A stretch of DNA of 25,413 nucleotides, taken from positions 20,236 through 45,648 of the forward strand of contig DHNP01000013.1 in NCBI GenBank assembly GCA_002409585.1. Direction: 5' to 3'. Shown here piece by piece: positions 1 to 6,658 of the stretch. The stretch is from Ruminococcaceae bacterium UBA5413. GTDB lineage: Bacteria > Bacillota > Clostridia > Oscillospirales > Acutalibacteraceae. The notes under the pieces are model-generated. The model searched no databases. It was not told the DNA's origin and saw nothing but the letters and a program-made list of their open reading frames with translations. The translations under genes were made by a program, and so were the position numbers. Each line of letters opens with the position of its first letter. The stretch's first letter is position 1.

Positions 1-23
1 CGGCGAAACGGACTATGTCCGCG
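1..23. repeat. 23-bp direct repeat, copy 1
   Basis: This 23-bp stretch recurs identically and in the same orientation at 4194-4216. Its core CGGAC-TAT-GTCCG can form a 5-bp hairpin. It begins at the first base of the window, so the real repeat may extend further left. The two copies bracket the large surface-protein gene and its promoter. It may be an interspersed hairpin repeat of this genome or a recombination/assembly junction; the sequence alone does not decide. Confidence 0.75.
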
Positions 24-35
24 CGGGCAGCACAA

Positions 36-69
36 AGCGGCGGCCTGAACTAACGCTCAAACCGCCGCT
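36..69. other. GC-rich hairpin downstream of the surface-protein gene
   Basis: AGCGGCGG (36-43) pairs perfectly with CCGCCGCT (62-69) around an 18-nt loop. It lies about 70 nt beyond the stop codon of the leftward surface-protein gene. Neither side has a T-run, so it is not a canonical intrinsic terminator. It could stabilise the 3' end of the transcript or be part of the repeat that starts at position 1. Confidence 0.5.
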
Positions 70-136
70 ACGCAAATACAACTGACTAAATTTTGTTGAG
101 ATTTGTTGTTATTTAATTAAGAACTTTTCCTACAGG

Positions 137-3100
137 TTAAGCAACTGTAGCTACTGTACGGCGTACACCGTTGACATATATCCCAGTGCTCTGGCCCTTA
201 GAACCAACAGCCTTTACTGTGAAGTAAGTGTTGTTGCCGGTCTTTGTAACCTTTACTACCTGGAATACCGCGCTGTTGCCTGATGTCGGGTTAACAGTAG
301 TTGTGCTTGTTGCTTTGAACTGGTAAGTTTTGCCCTGTGCAACTTTAATCGTCGCACCTGTATCAAGCTGAATGGACGGAGCGGAAATCGTTACAACGAG
401 GAGGCGTGTCTTGTTGAGGTAAACGCCAACCTGGTCGCCGACTTTGCCAACAGCCGTTACTTTGTAGAAGTAGTCATTGCCGGACTTGCCGACTTTGCTT
501 ACTGCCAAAGAACCACTGCCTACGCCGAATGTCGGCTCTGCACCGTCGGAAGAAGTAATCTTAAACTGGTAAGAAGCACCCTGTGCAAGGCTGAAGTTTG
601 CGTTAGTGTCAGAAGTGCATGTTACCTTCGGTACCTGAAGTGCTGTCAAAGCGCACTCGCCTACCGCGTACTCGTCTGTGTCGCACTCTTCACCGTCCGG
701 GTCAACAAGCGTAGCTGTAAGCGTTGCTTTGTCGTTGGAAGCGAAGTCTGCGTCGTAGCCGATTACTTTAACAGTAGCTGTACCGTTGTCGTTTGTTGTA
801 AGTTCGAAGATAGAGTCGTCAGCGTCAATCGCCCACTTAACTGTGTAGCCTGAAGGCATTGTTGTGCCGCCCGGATACGCATAAGCTGTGAATGTCTCGC
901 TGTAGCCATTGGCTATTTCAGAAGAAGATTTGTTAACTGAAAGGCCCTTGAAGACTATGGAGTCAACCTTGAAAGTATCGGTCTTGCTGCCTTCTGTTTT
1001 AGCAAGCGTAAAGCCGTAGCATTCAAAGTCGTCTTCGTCAACCGTGTCGCTCAAAGAAGTGAAAGCGGTTGTGCCCTTAGCTATTGTGGCGTCTGTAAGT
1101 TTAAGAGTTGTGCCGGAAACGTCGCTGTCAATGTACATCTTGCCGGCCGCGATAGCAAGCGTGCCGTCGCCGTCAATGCTGGAAACATCGAGCTTGCCGT
1201 CAAATGTAATCTGGCTATCGTCCTCGATTGTAACGCTGTCGACGTCACAGTCATTCGTTATCTCAACCCTGTCGTCGCCGTTAGTTGTGCTGATGTTGGC
1301 GCCGTCCTGAGTAGCATTATCCGGAGCTGCGATTTTTCCCTGGAAGTCGTCAAACTTAAGGGAAGCATTGTAATTGTCGAAGTCGAAGCCCTTAACTGAC
1401 AAATTGTTGCCCTGAAGCGTAATCTCAGTATCAGTATCTTTTGCAGTTACCGTACCTGTTGTTACTTTAGAATCTTCAGAGTCAATAGTAATCTCAGTAG
1501 CTTTGATATTGCCAACAGTAGTAGCTGACTCATCATCATCTGCACTGATGTCTATTTTCTTAGCTGCTGTAAGGTCGCCTGTTTTGCCGCTCTTAACTTC
1601 AATGCTAGTAGCGTCTGTTACATTGCCTACGGAAGCCTTAGTAGAGTTTACACTAAGTTGATTGCCACCGGAGTCTTCATCGTTAGCGTCGTCGAAATCA
1701 ATGTCGCCGACCTTCGCATCGGAGACCGTTATTGACGGGTCAGAAGAAGAATCAAGCGTATCAAGAGCAATAGAACCTACGTTGCTGCCGTCCGAAATAT
1801 CAATAGCCTTAACTTTACCGGTAATCTTTGCTACGGAAGCCTTATCAGCTACCTTTATATCCTGCTCGCCATTATCAAAGTTAACTTCAAGGCTGTTAAC
1901 CTTAACAGCTTTCTTCTCACTGGCTTTAACAGATTCTTTATCAAGTGAAGTTTCACTTGAAATGTAAGTAGAACCACTGTACTTTACGAGGTTTGTAAAA
2001 GTCGGAAGATCAACAATGATTTTCTTCTCGATCTTTGATTTAACCTTAATGTCTTTTGTTGTAGAAAGTTCTACGCCTGTAGGAGTTTTTGTTGTATCTT
2101 TCTTTGCCCAATCTGTTATTTCAGCTGTAAAAGTAATGCTCCCGCTGGAAGCTTTCTTCACAGTTGCAGTAACAGCGTCTTTACTGTCATTGTTCGATTT
2201 ACTTGTTACTTCAACAGTAGCCGTAGTCGAACCTTTAACGGTATCAGTGTCTTTAGCCGTAACTACTATTGTGTGTTCTTTAATTGTAGAAGGAACTGTA
2301 ATTTTTCCACTATCAAGGGCTACTGTCCCCTTGTCAGTTCCATCAACGCTGTAAGAATAAGTCCACTTACCGTCTGCATCGTTTGCAGCCTTTGTTACAG
2401 TAAGTGTATTCAAATCTGTTGCATCCTGCGCAATGGTCGGGCAGTCGCCCGCCTCGACAGCAGCTGTTGATGCTACTTTAACTGTTACGACTACAGTGCC
2501 TTTTTCAATACCATCATTATCGAAAGCAGTAACAGCAACCTTTTGTCCATCAGTTACAGAAGTTAAATCTATGCCATCAGCCAATGTAACTGTGGTATCA
2601 GTCTTCTCTGCCTTATCAGCACCAACTTTGTAATAATAAGCCCATGCTTTGGAATCATCGGTATCAGCAGTAGATTTCGTAGTATCAAGTGTCGTGCCGC
2701 CAGTTGTGAAAGCAACACCTGCTGCTGTATCAGTTGCGGCTGCAGTACCTGTTACAGTGTAAGTTTTCGTTTCCGTAACAGCCTTAGGCGTGCCGCCAAC
2801 CATCGTACCATAAATGGTATCTGATGTTGCAGCAGTCTTGCCATCAGTTAAATCAATATTATTATTGCTTGATTTTAAAGTATAATAAGTATCAGTATTT
2901 GCATCTTGGTCAAACTCTTTGTCATCCGCAGCTGTCTTAAGTGCAACCCATGTAATATATGGGGCCTCAGTACCAGCCGTAGCTTCCCAAACAGTCAGGT
3001 TCATGGAGTCTGCCGACTTGGTATCATCCAGTTCATGGGAAACTTTCTTTTCAGCAAAGTTGTCGTCGAGTTCAACTGTATCCTTGCCAACTCCAATATC

Positions 3101-3646
3101 AGAGTCAGCGGTGAGGTCATCGTCAGCCTTGCCTATGACGGTTGCACCGTTATCATAAACATAGACATCAAAAGTCTTTGTGCCTTTGATAGTAACATCA
3201 TTGTCGTCGTCATCTGTGTAAGTAGCCTTATAAAGTATGCTTAGAACTTCATGGCCTTCAGAAGAAGAGCTGCGAAGTTCAAGGGCTACACTGTTGGTGT
3301 CGTCATCAATGCTGTCCTTATCGTCGCTGTCAGCGTCATACCACTTGACGAGCCTGTCGCCCGACTTGTGGGAGATAGCCGCTATGTTGGCACTCTCTTT
3401 GTACTGATGATCTGCAGTTTCCAAAGTAGCATCGTTGCTGCCGAAAATGTATTTCTGCAAATCCGTAATTGTCCTACGGTCCTTATCGCCACCATTAACA
3501 AGATAAATCTTATCTTTGTCGGTGTCGCTGAGGGTGCCGGTCACTGTGTGCTTGCTGCTTGCCGAAGCAAACATTGCCGGAAAGCTTGTCAAAACAAGTG
3601 CCAAAGAAAGCACGAGAGACAAAACTTTTCCTGTGGTTTTTTTCAT
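137..3646 (-). CDS. very large secreted acidic surface protein (Ig-like / beta-solenoid-like, paired C-terminal repeats)
   Basis: The 1169-residue protein starts with a signal peptide (MKKTTGKVLS..., hydrophobic to about residue 22, likely cleavage after AMFASAS). The mature chain is rich in Asp, Thr, Ser and Ala and nearly free of Cys. Residues about 290-490 look like Ig-like beta-sandwich domains. Residues about 600-870 consist of short alternating V/I-x-V/I strands with G/N/D turns, suggesting a beta-solenoid. About 905-1004 resembles another Ig/Big-type domain. Residues 1005-1088 and 1089-1169 are two related repeats sharing AQG-x-x-YQFK, PT-x-G, KVxKxGN and AVGxxG motifs. I see no SLH domain, LPXTG motif or C-terminal membrane anchor. 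A strong site (AAGGAGG, 9-nt spacer) supports the ATG start. Promoter strength and size suggest an S-layer-like or other dominant surface protein; the function is inferred and no family is named with certainty. Confidence 0.85.
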   Translation of the reverse strand: MKKTTGKVLSLVLSLALVLTSFPAMFASASSKHTVTGTLSDTDKDKIYLVNGGDKDRRTITDLQKYIFGSNDATLETADHQYKESANIAAISHKSGDRLVKWYDADSDDKDSIDDDTNSVALELRSSSSEGHEVLSILYKATYTDDDDNDVTIKGTKTFDVYVYDNGATVIGKADDDLTADSDIGVGKDTVELDDNFAEKKVSHELDDTKSADSMNLTVWEATAGTEAPYITWVALKTAADDKEFDQDANTDTYYTLKSSNNNIDLTDGKTAATSDTIYGTMVGGTPKAVTETKTYTVTGTAAATDTAAGVAFTTGGTTLDTTKSTADTDDSKAWAYYYKVGADKAEKTDTTVTLADGIDLTSVTDGQKVAVTAFDNDGIEKGTVVVTVKVASTAAVEAGDCPTIAQDATDLNTLTVTKAANDADGKWTYSYSVDGTDKGTVALDSGKITVPSTIKEHTIVVTAKDTDTVKGSTTATVEVTSKSNNDSKDAVTATVKKASSGSITFTAEITDWAKKDTTKTPTGVELSTTKDIKVKSKIEKKIIVDLPTFTNLVKYSGSTYISSETSLDKESVKASEKKAVKVNSLEVNFDNGEQDIKVADKASVAKITGKVKAIDISDGSNVGSIALDTLDSSSDPSITVSDAKVGDIDFDDANDEDSGGNQLSVNSTKASVGNVTDATSIEVKSGKTGDLTAAKKIDISADDDESATTVGNIKATEITIDSEDSKVTTGTVTAKDTDTEITLQGNNLSVKGFDFDNYNASLKFDDFQGKIAAPDNATQDGANISTTNGDDRVEITNDCDVDSVTIEDDSQITFDGKLDVSSIDGDGTLAIAAGKMYIDSDVSGTTLKLTDATIAKGTTAFTSLSDTVDEDDFECYGFTLAKTEGSKTDTFKVDSIVFKGLSVNKSSSEIANGYSETFTAYAYPGGTTMPSGYTVKWAIDADDSIFELTTNDNGTATVKVIGYDADFASNDKATLTATLVDPDGEECDTDEYAVGECALTALQVPKVTCTSDTNANFSLAQGASYQFKITSSDGAEPTFGVGSGSLAVSKVGKSGNDYFYKVTAVGKVGDQVGVYLNKTRLLVVTISAPSIQLDTGATIKVAQGKTYQFKATSTTTVNPTSGNSAVFQVVKVTKTGNNTYFTVKAVGSKGQSTGIYVNGVRRTVATVA

Positions 3647-3828
3647 CCTTTTTGTCCTCCTTAAAAATTAGTTTTTGTGCATTTGCGTGTGCTATGAGAA
3701 TTTAACATACATGTACGCCACGGGTGTTAAAAATATCCCCTTGACTTAAATTTACGGCAACGCGGTAAGTGCATTCCAAAAGCGCGCTCGAACGCAGCAC
3801 CGCGCATACCGCCCATATGTTTAATTGG

Positions 3829-3889
3829 ATTATAAGATATTTAGAAACGAATGTCAAGTACATAACGGATTTTTTTTTAGATATTTTTT
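3829..3889 (-). promoter_or_regulatory. strong sigma-A promoter with UP-like A-tract for the surface-protein gene
   Basis: On the minus strand, TTGACA (3852-3857) and TATAAT (3829-3834) are separated by exactly 17 bp. Both hexamers match consensus perfectly. Just upstream of the -35 (3869-3889) is an A-rich stretch with two long A-tracts, resembling an UP element. Transcription would start near 3822, giving a leader of about 175 nt before the ATG at 3646. Long leaders are typical of very abundant surface-protein messages. Confidence 0.85.
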
Positions 3890-4193
3890 GCTTAATATCT
3901 ATTTTTTTTACAGTGCTGGCGGGGCTTTTGGCAATGTTTGTTCCATATATTACTCGGCATGGCAGAGGGTGTTTTATTGCTGTACAAAAATTTTATTTTT
4001 TAATGGAAGGCACAGGCACGGCCAGCGTCCTCATACCGGGTGGGCGCAGGCAAAGCCTGTGTAGTTTTGCAAGCTTTACAGGGTGCGCGGCCACAGGCCG
4101 TTTCGTCTTGCAAGCTTTACAGGGTGCGCGGCCAGTTTCTTGCACTGCCGGTTTCCGCGTGCGCACTCTTACGGTACTTTGAAACCTGCCCCG
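3890..4193. other. non-coding, repeat-containing stretch between surface-protein promoter and tRNA terminator
   Basis: No convincing gene lies here; the open frames lack ribosome sites and family features. The left part is AT-rich. From about 4020 it becomes GC-rich and holds small hairpins (CAGGC-aaa-GCCTG near 4050, CGGCC-aca-GGCCG near 4088-4100) and the 27-bp direct repeat listed separately. It looks like accumulated small repeat elements rather than coding sequence. Confidence 0.5.
4067..4134. repeat. 27-bp direct repeat, two copies with a 41-bp period
   Basis: Identical 27-bp copies lie at 4067-4093 and 4108-4134, each containing GCAAGCTTTACAGGGTGCGC, separated by 14 bp. The spacer with the end of copy 1 forms a small hairpin (CGGCC-aca-GGCCG). 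With only two copies and no cas genes this is not a CRISPR; it looks like a local duplication or a REP-like element. Confidence 0.8.
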
Positions 4194-4216
4194 CGGCGAA
4201 ACGGACTATGTCCGCG
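4194..4216. repeat. 23-bp direct repeat, copy 2
   Basis: Identical to positions 1-23, same orientation. It abuts the T-run of the tRNA terminator and is about 100 bp downstream of the tRNA 3' end. Together with copy 1 it encloses roughly 4.2 kb carrying only the surface-protein gene and its promoter. Confidence 0.8.
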
Positions 4217-4256
4217 AAAAAAAACACCGTAAAGCCACAACAGAAGCTTTACGGTG
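4217..4256 (-). terminator. intrinsic terminator of the CAU tRNA
   Basis: On the minus strand CACCGTAAAGC pairs perfectly over 11 bp with GCTTTACGGTG (arms 4246-4256 and 4225-4235), around a 10-nt loop, followed by eight T (4217-4224). It lies about 60 nt downstream of the tRNA 3' end. Confidence 0.9.
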
Positions 4257-4318
4257 CTTTGCCTTTACCCGAAAGGCAATAAGAGAAACATATGGAATTA
4301 ACAACATATGGATTTGTA

Positions 4319-4395
4319 TGGTGGGCCATCAAGGACTCGAACCTTGGACCGACCGGTTATGAGCCGGTTGCTCTAACCAACTGAGCTAATGGCCC
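4319..4395 (-). tRNA. tRNA with CAU anticodon, probably tRNA-Ile2 (lysidine type)
   Basis: The 77-nt gene folds as a complete cloverleaf. It has a GGGCCAT acceptor arm, D-arm AGCTCAGTTGGTTAGAGC, anticodon loop CTCATAA (CAU), T-loop GGTTCGAGTCC, discriminator A and an encoded CCA (4319-4321). CAU tRNAs can be initiator Met, elongator Met or Ile2. The first acceptor pair is G-C and the D-arm is standard, so it is not the initiator. C4-G69 and C5-G68 match the pairs by which E. coli TilS recognises tRNA-Ile2, so Ile2 is favoured; elongator Met remains possible. Confidence 0.95.
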
Positions 4396-4429
4396 GCAAG
4401 ACTGTGTTTTCTTTTCACAGTGCTTCGCT

Positions 4430-4458
4430 ATTATAGCATACTGTTTTAAAAAATGCAA
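4430..4458 (-). promoter_or_regulatory. extended -10 promoter of the CAU tRNA
   Basis: On the minus strand TTGCAT (4453-4458) and TATAAT (4430-4435) are 17 bp apart, and TG-n precedes the -10 (TGCTATAAT). The start point would fall about 30 nt before the tRNA 5' end. A small hairpin (CTGTG/CACAG) lies in the 5' flank. Confidence 0.8.
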
Positions 4459-4534
4459 TCCTTTGCGGCAAAAAATCTAAAAAAAACGCGCGCGGTTATT
4501 TACGGGGGGCTATTTACTTCACCGTCATATAATG

Positions 4535-4550
4535 GTATATTAAAATATAC
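4535..4550. promoter_or_regulatory. perfect inverted repeat upstream of the ComFB-family gene
   Basis: GTATATT-aa-AATATAC is a perfect 7-bp-arm dyad. It sits just downstream of one TATAAT (4528-4533) and just upstream of another (4552-4557). It could be an operator, or only the low complexity of an AT-rich promoter region. No good -35 was found at 17 bp from either TATAAT. Confidence 0.3.
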
Positions 4551-4600
4551 ATATAATATGTAAACAGCCGTATGTAAATTATGTGAAAGCTGGTTTTTTT

Positions 4601-4864
4601 ATGAAAAATGTAATGGAAGACATAGTTGCGGAAAAGCTCGACGAAGTCATAGGCACGCTCGGCTGCTGCACGTGCGAGCAGTGCCGCTCAGACATCATCT
4701 CTTACGCGCTCAACCGCCTTAAGCCGAAGTACGCCAACACCGAGCTGGGCGCGGCGCTCGCCAAGGTGGACACACTGTCGCACCAGTTTGAGGTTGACGT
4801 CTTAACGGCCATTTACGACGGCGCCGAAACAGTCAGCAAAAACCCGCGCCACGCCAAAGCTTAG
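4601..4864 (+). CDS. ComFB-family protein (late competence development protein family)
   Basis: The product is a small cytosolic protein of 87 residues. The order N-V-M-E-D-I-V near the start, then C-x-C-x-x-C-x-x-D-I (CTCEQCRSDI) and ALNRLKPKY, matches the ComFB family well. B. subtilis ComFB is encoded in the comF competence operon and has no firm biochemical role. Cyanobacterial ComFB-domain proteins have been reported to bind cyclic dinucleotides. The gene stands alone here, with no comFA or comFC beside it, and its stop overlaps that of the convergent regulator gene by 4 bp. I chose the ATG at 4601 because it aligns with the usual family N-terminus. A GTG at 4583 would add six residues; neither start has a clear Shine-Dalgarno. 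Confidence 0.8.
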   Translation: MKNVMEDIVAEKLDEVIGTLGCCTCEQCRSDIISYALNRLKPKYANTELGAALAKVDTLSHQFEVDVLTAIYDGAETVSKNPRHAKA

Positions 4865-5418
4865 CCCGTGCCGCCCTTCCACAGCTTTTTCACTATGCCG
4901 GTGAGAAAGTCCGCCTGCACGGCGAGCGTCCTGCGGCTGCTAAGCACCCTGCCCGACGAAACGGCGCTGCAGTACAAAAACATAAGCGGCATTACCGTGC
5001 CGGCGTCTATGCCGGACTCCCTTGAGATGCTCTCGCCCTGTGTGTACATCCAGTTTATAAAGTCGTCTATAATCGGCCTGCACATACGGCTGTAGAGCGG
5101 GTTCGCCAGCACCTGGCACACAAACGCGCAGTGCTCGGACTCGCTTTCGCTGTACCGCAAAACAAAGGCGAGCCTTTCGTCAAGCGGGCGGGACGCGTCC
5201 GTAACCACCTGTGAAAGCTCACCCTCAACCATGCTGAAAAGCTGGCGCACGCACTCGACTACAATGTCATCCTTATTTTTGAAGTACTGGTAAATAGAGG
5301 CTTCATTTATGTTGGCCGCGCCCGCGAGTTTCTTTATAGATGTTTTGTCTATTCCGTTTTCAGTAAACGCCCGTGTAAAGTCTTTGGTGTAACGTTTCTT
5401 ACGTTCCTCACGCTGCAC
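4861..5418 (-). CDS. TetR/AcrR-family transcriptional regulator
   Basis: The 185-residue length is typical of the family. The N-terminal helix-turn-helix is clear at about residues 22-50: TSIKKLAGAANINEASIYQYF followed by KNKDDI, the hallmark of TetR recognition helices. The rest is an all-helical ligand and dimer domain without recognisable specificity. The start is GTG with AGGGAGG five to six bases upstream. No transporter or enzyme gene is divergently placed beside it, so its target and inducer are unknown. A dyad in its own upstream region suggests autorepression. Its 3' end overlaps that of the convergent ComFB-family gene by 4 bp. Confidence 0.88.
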   Translation of the reverse strand: MQREERKKRYTKDFTRAFTENGIDKTSIKKLAGAANINEASIYQYFKNKDDIVVECVRQLFSMVEGELSQVVTDASRPLDERLAFVLRYSESESEHCAFVCQVLANPLYSRMCRPIIDDFINWMYTQGESISRESGIDAGTVMPLMFLYCSAVSSGRVLSSRRTLAVQADFLTGIVKKLWKGGTG

Positions 5419-5452
5419 AAAAAGCCCTCCCTTGTTATTTCTGCGCTTTAAA

Positions 5453-5467
5453 CAGTATTTTATACTG
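5453..5467. promoter_or_regulatory. candidate TetR-type operator upstream of the regulator gene
   Basis: CAGTAT-ttt-ATACTG is a perfect 15-bp inverted repeat 35 bp upstream of the GTG start. It lies next to a minus-strand TATAAT (5468-5473). A second overlapping dyad, ATACT-n6-AGTAT, shares its right arm. The location suits autorepression; the assignment is inferred. Confidence 0.4.
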
Positions 5468-5602
5468 ATTATAGTATTATTTTACTGTGTTTTATATGTA
5501 ATAAAGAATTTTTATTATATTTCTAAATTATTTTAGCGTATTGCTGATTTTTCTTGTATTTTAAAATCTTACTATTTTATTAAGAATAAACCGTAACTAA
5601 AG

Positions 5603-5664
5603 CAGCCCCGCAAAGCTCTCACCGGCGGCACAGTATTGCTTAGCCGCCCAGCTTTACGGGGCTG
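5603..5664 (-). terminator. long two-part hairpin downstream of mrp, possible terminator
   Basis: CAGCCCCGCAAAGCT (5603-5617) pairs with AGCTTTACGGGGCTG (5650-5664) with one mismatch. Inside it GGCGGC (5624-5629) pairs with GCCGCC (5643-5648). It begins 28 nt beyond the mrp stop codon. The following bases on the minus strand are not a strong T-run, so termination is plausible but not certain. Confidence 0.5.
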
Positions 5665-5691
5665 TGTTCATTTGTACAGGGGCAGGGGGGG

Positions 5692-6525
5692 CTACACTCC
5701 GGCCACGGCGTCCGCGGCTTCTGCGAGCCACGGCGCGGCTATGCCCTCGGCATTGCCGGCGTCGCACGCGGCGGCGGCCTGCGGGTCAAGCGGGCACCTT
5801 GCCAAAACCTTAAGGCCGAAGCGGCCGGCGGTTTCGTCGAGGTGGCTCTCGCCGAAAAGCTTGATTTTTTCGCCGCACTTCGGGCACGAAACGTAGCTCA
5901 TGTTTTCGACCATGCCCAAAACGGGTACGTTCATCATGTTGGCCATATTGACGGCCTTTGCGACTATCATCGAAACAAGCTCCTGCGGCGACGTCACTAT
6001 GACTATGCCGTCAAGCGGTATGGACTGAAACACCGTCAGCGCCACGTCGCCCGTGCCGGGGGGCATGTCTACGAACATAAAGTCCACGTCCTGCCATATG
6101 ACGTCAGTCCAAAACTGCTTTACCGTGTTGGCTATGAGCGGGCCGCGCCAAACTACCGGCGCGGTTTCGTCCTCTAAAAGCAGGTTAACCGACATAACGT
6201 CTATGCCCGTCTTTGTTTTAACCGGAAGGATGCCGTCGCTGCTGCCGCGCGCCATACCGTGCAGGCCGAAAACCTTAGGTATGGAGGGGCCTGTCACGTC
6301 GGCGTCAAGCACCGCCGTGTGCAGGCCGCGCCGGTTTAACAGTACCGCCAAAAGCGACGTGACAAAGCTTTTGCCCACGCCGCCCTTGCCGCTTACAACG
6401 CCTATCACTTTTTTAATGCTGCTGAGCCTGTTCGGCTTTTCAACAAAGCCGGCCGGGCTTTTTCCGCGCGACGGGCAGTCCTCGCCGCACGCGCCGCAGT
6501 TATGGTTGCAGGTTTCCTCGCTCAA
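5692..6525 (-). CDS. mrp: Mrp/NBP35 (ApbC)-family Fe-S cluster carrier ATPase
   Basis: The cytosolic P-loop ATPase (277 residues) belongs to the family that binds and transfers [4Fe-4S] clusters to apo-proteins. It has a deviant Walker A GKGGVGKS at 46-53, a switch region with DADVTGPSIP near 74-83, and DMPPGTGD near 153-160. The C-terminal CPKC (C214, C217) is the conserved cluster-binding pair. The N-terminal cysteine cluster CNHNCGACGEDC (6-17) is typical of clostridial Mrp proteins. The start is TTG with AAAAGGGGAA six bases upstream, and the reading frame has no better start. It is preceded by its own promoter and followed by a long hairpin, so it is probably monocistronic. Confidence 0.93.
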   Translation of the reverse strand: MSEETCNHNCGACGEDCPSRGKSPAGFVEKPNRLSSIKKVIGVVSGKGGVGKSFVTSLLAVLLNRRGLHTAVLDADVTGPSIPKVFGLHGMARGSSDGILPVKTKTGIDVMSVNLLLEDETAPVVWRGPLIANTVKQFWTDVIWQDVDFMFVDMPPGTGDVALTVFQSIPLDGIVIVTSPQELVSMIVAKAVNMANMMNVPVLGMVENMSYVSCPKCGEKIKLFGESHLDETAGRFGLKVLARCPLDPQAAAACDAGNAEGIAAPWLAEAADAVAGV

Positions 6526-6593
6526 AGTAAATTCCCCTTTTCATATATTAAGGCTGTTTCATATATGGCATATGCCTGAAATCCGTATTTTGC

Positions 6594-6622
6594 ATTTTAA
6601 CATACCGGCACGGAAAAATCAA
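6594..6622 (-). promoter_or_regulatory. promoter of mrp
   Basis: On the minus strand TTGATT (6617-6622) and TAAAAT (6594-6599) are 17 bp apart, with TGT before the -10 (extended -10). A 10-bp perfect palindrome, GGCATATGCC (6567-6576), lies just downstream of the expected start point and could be an operator or chance. Confidence 0.6.
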
Positions 6623-6658
6623 GCTCCGGAAGTTGTATTTATAACATATACCCAATAA

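Noticed and set aside
1044..3664. Several long open frames on the plus strand opposite the surface-protein gene
   Set aside because: They mirror the codon bias of the leftward gene, lack ribosome sites and give no family-like protein.
4067..4134. Possible CRISPR array from the 27-bp repeat
   Set aside because: Only two copies, a 14-bp spacer and no cas genes nearby.
3769..4282. Plus-strand open frames in the stretch between surface-protein promoter and tRNA
   Set aside because: They run across repeats and the tRNA terminator and have no ribosome site or recognisable domain.
4319..4395. tRNA 3' end as an integration (att) site for an island
   Set aside because: No second copy of the tRNA 3' end was seen in the window, no integrase gene is present, and the 23-bp repeat lies outside the tRNA.
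6567..6576. GGCATATGCC palindrome in the mrp leader as a defined operator
   Set aside because: Ten bases of palindrome in an AT-rich leader are too little to assign; mentioned only with the promoter.
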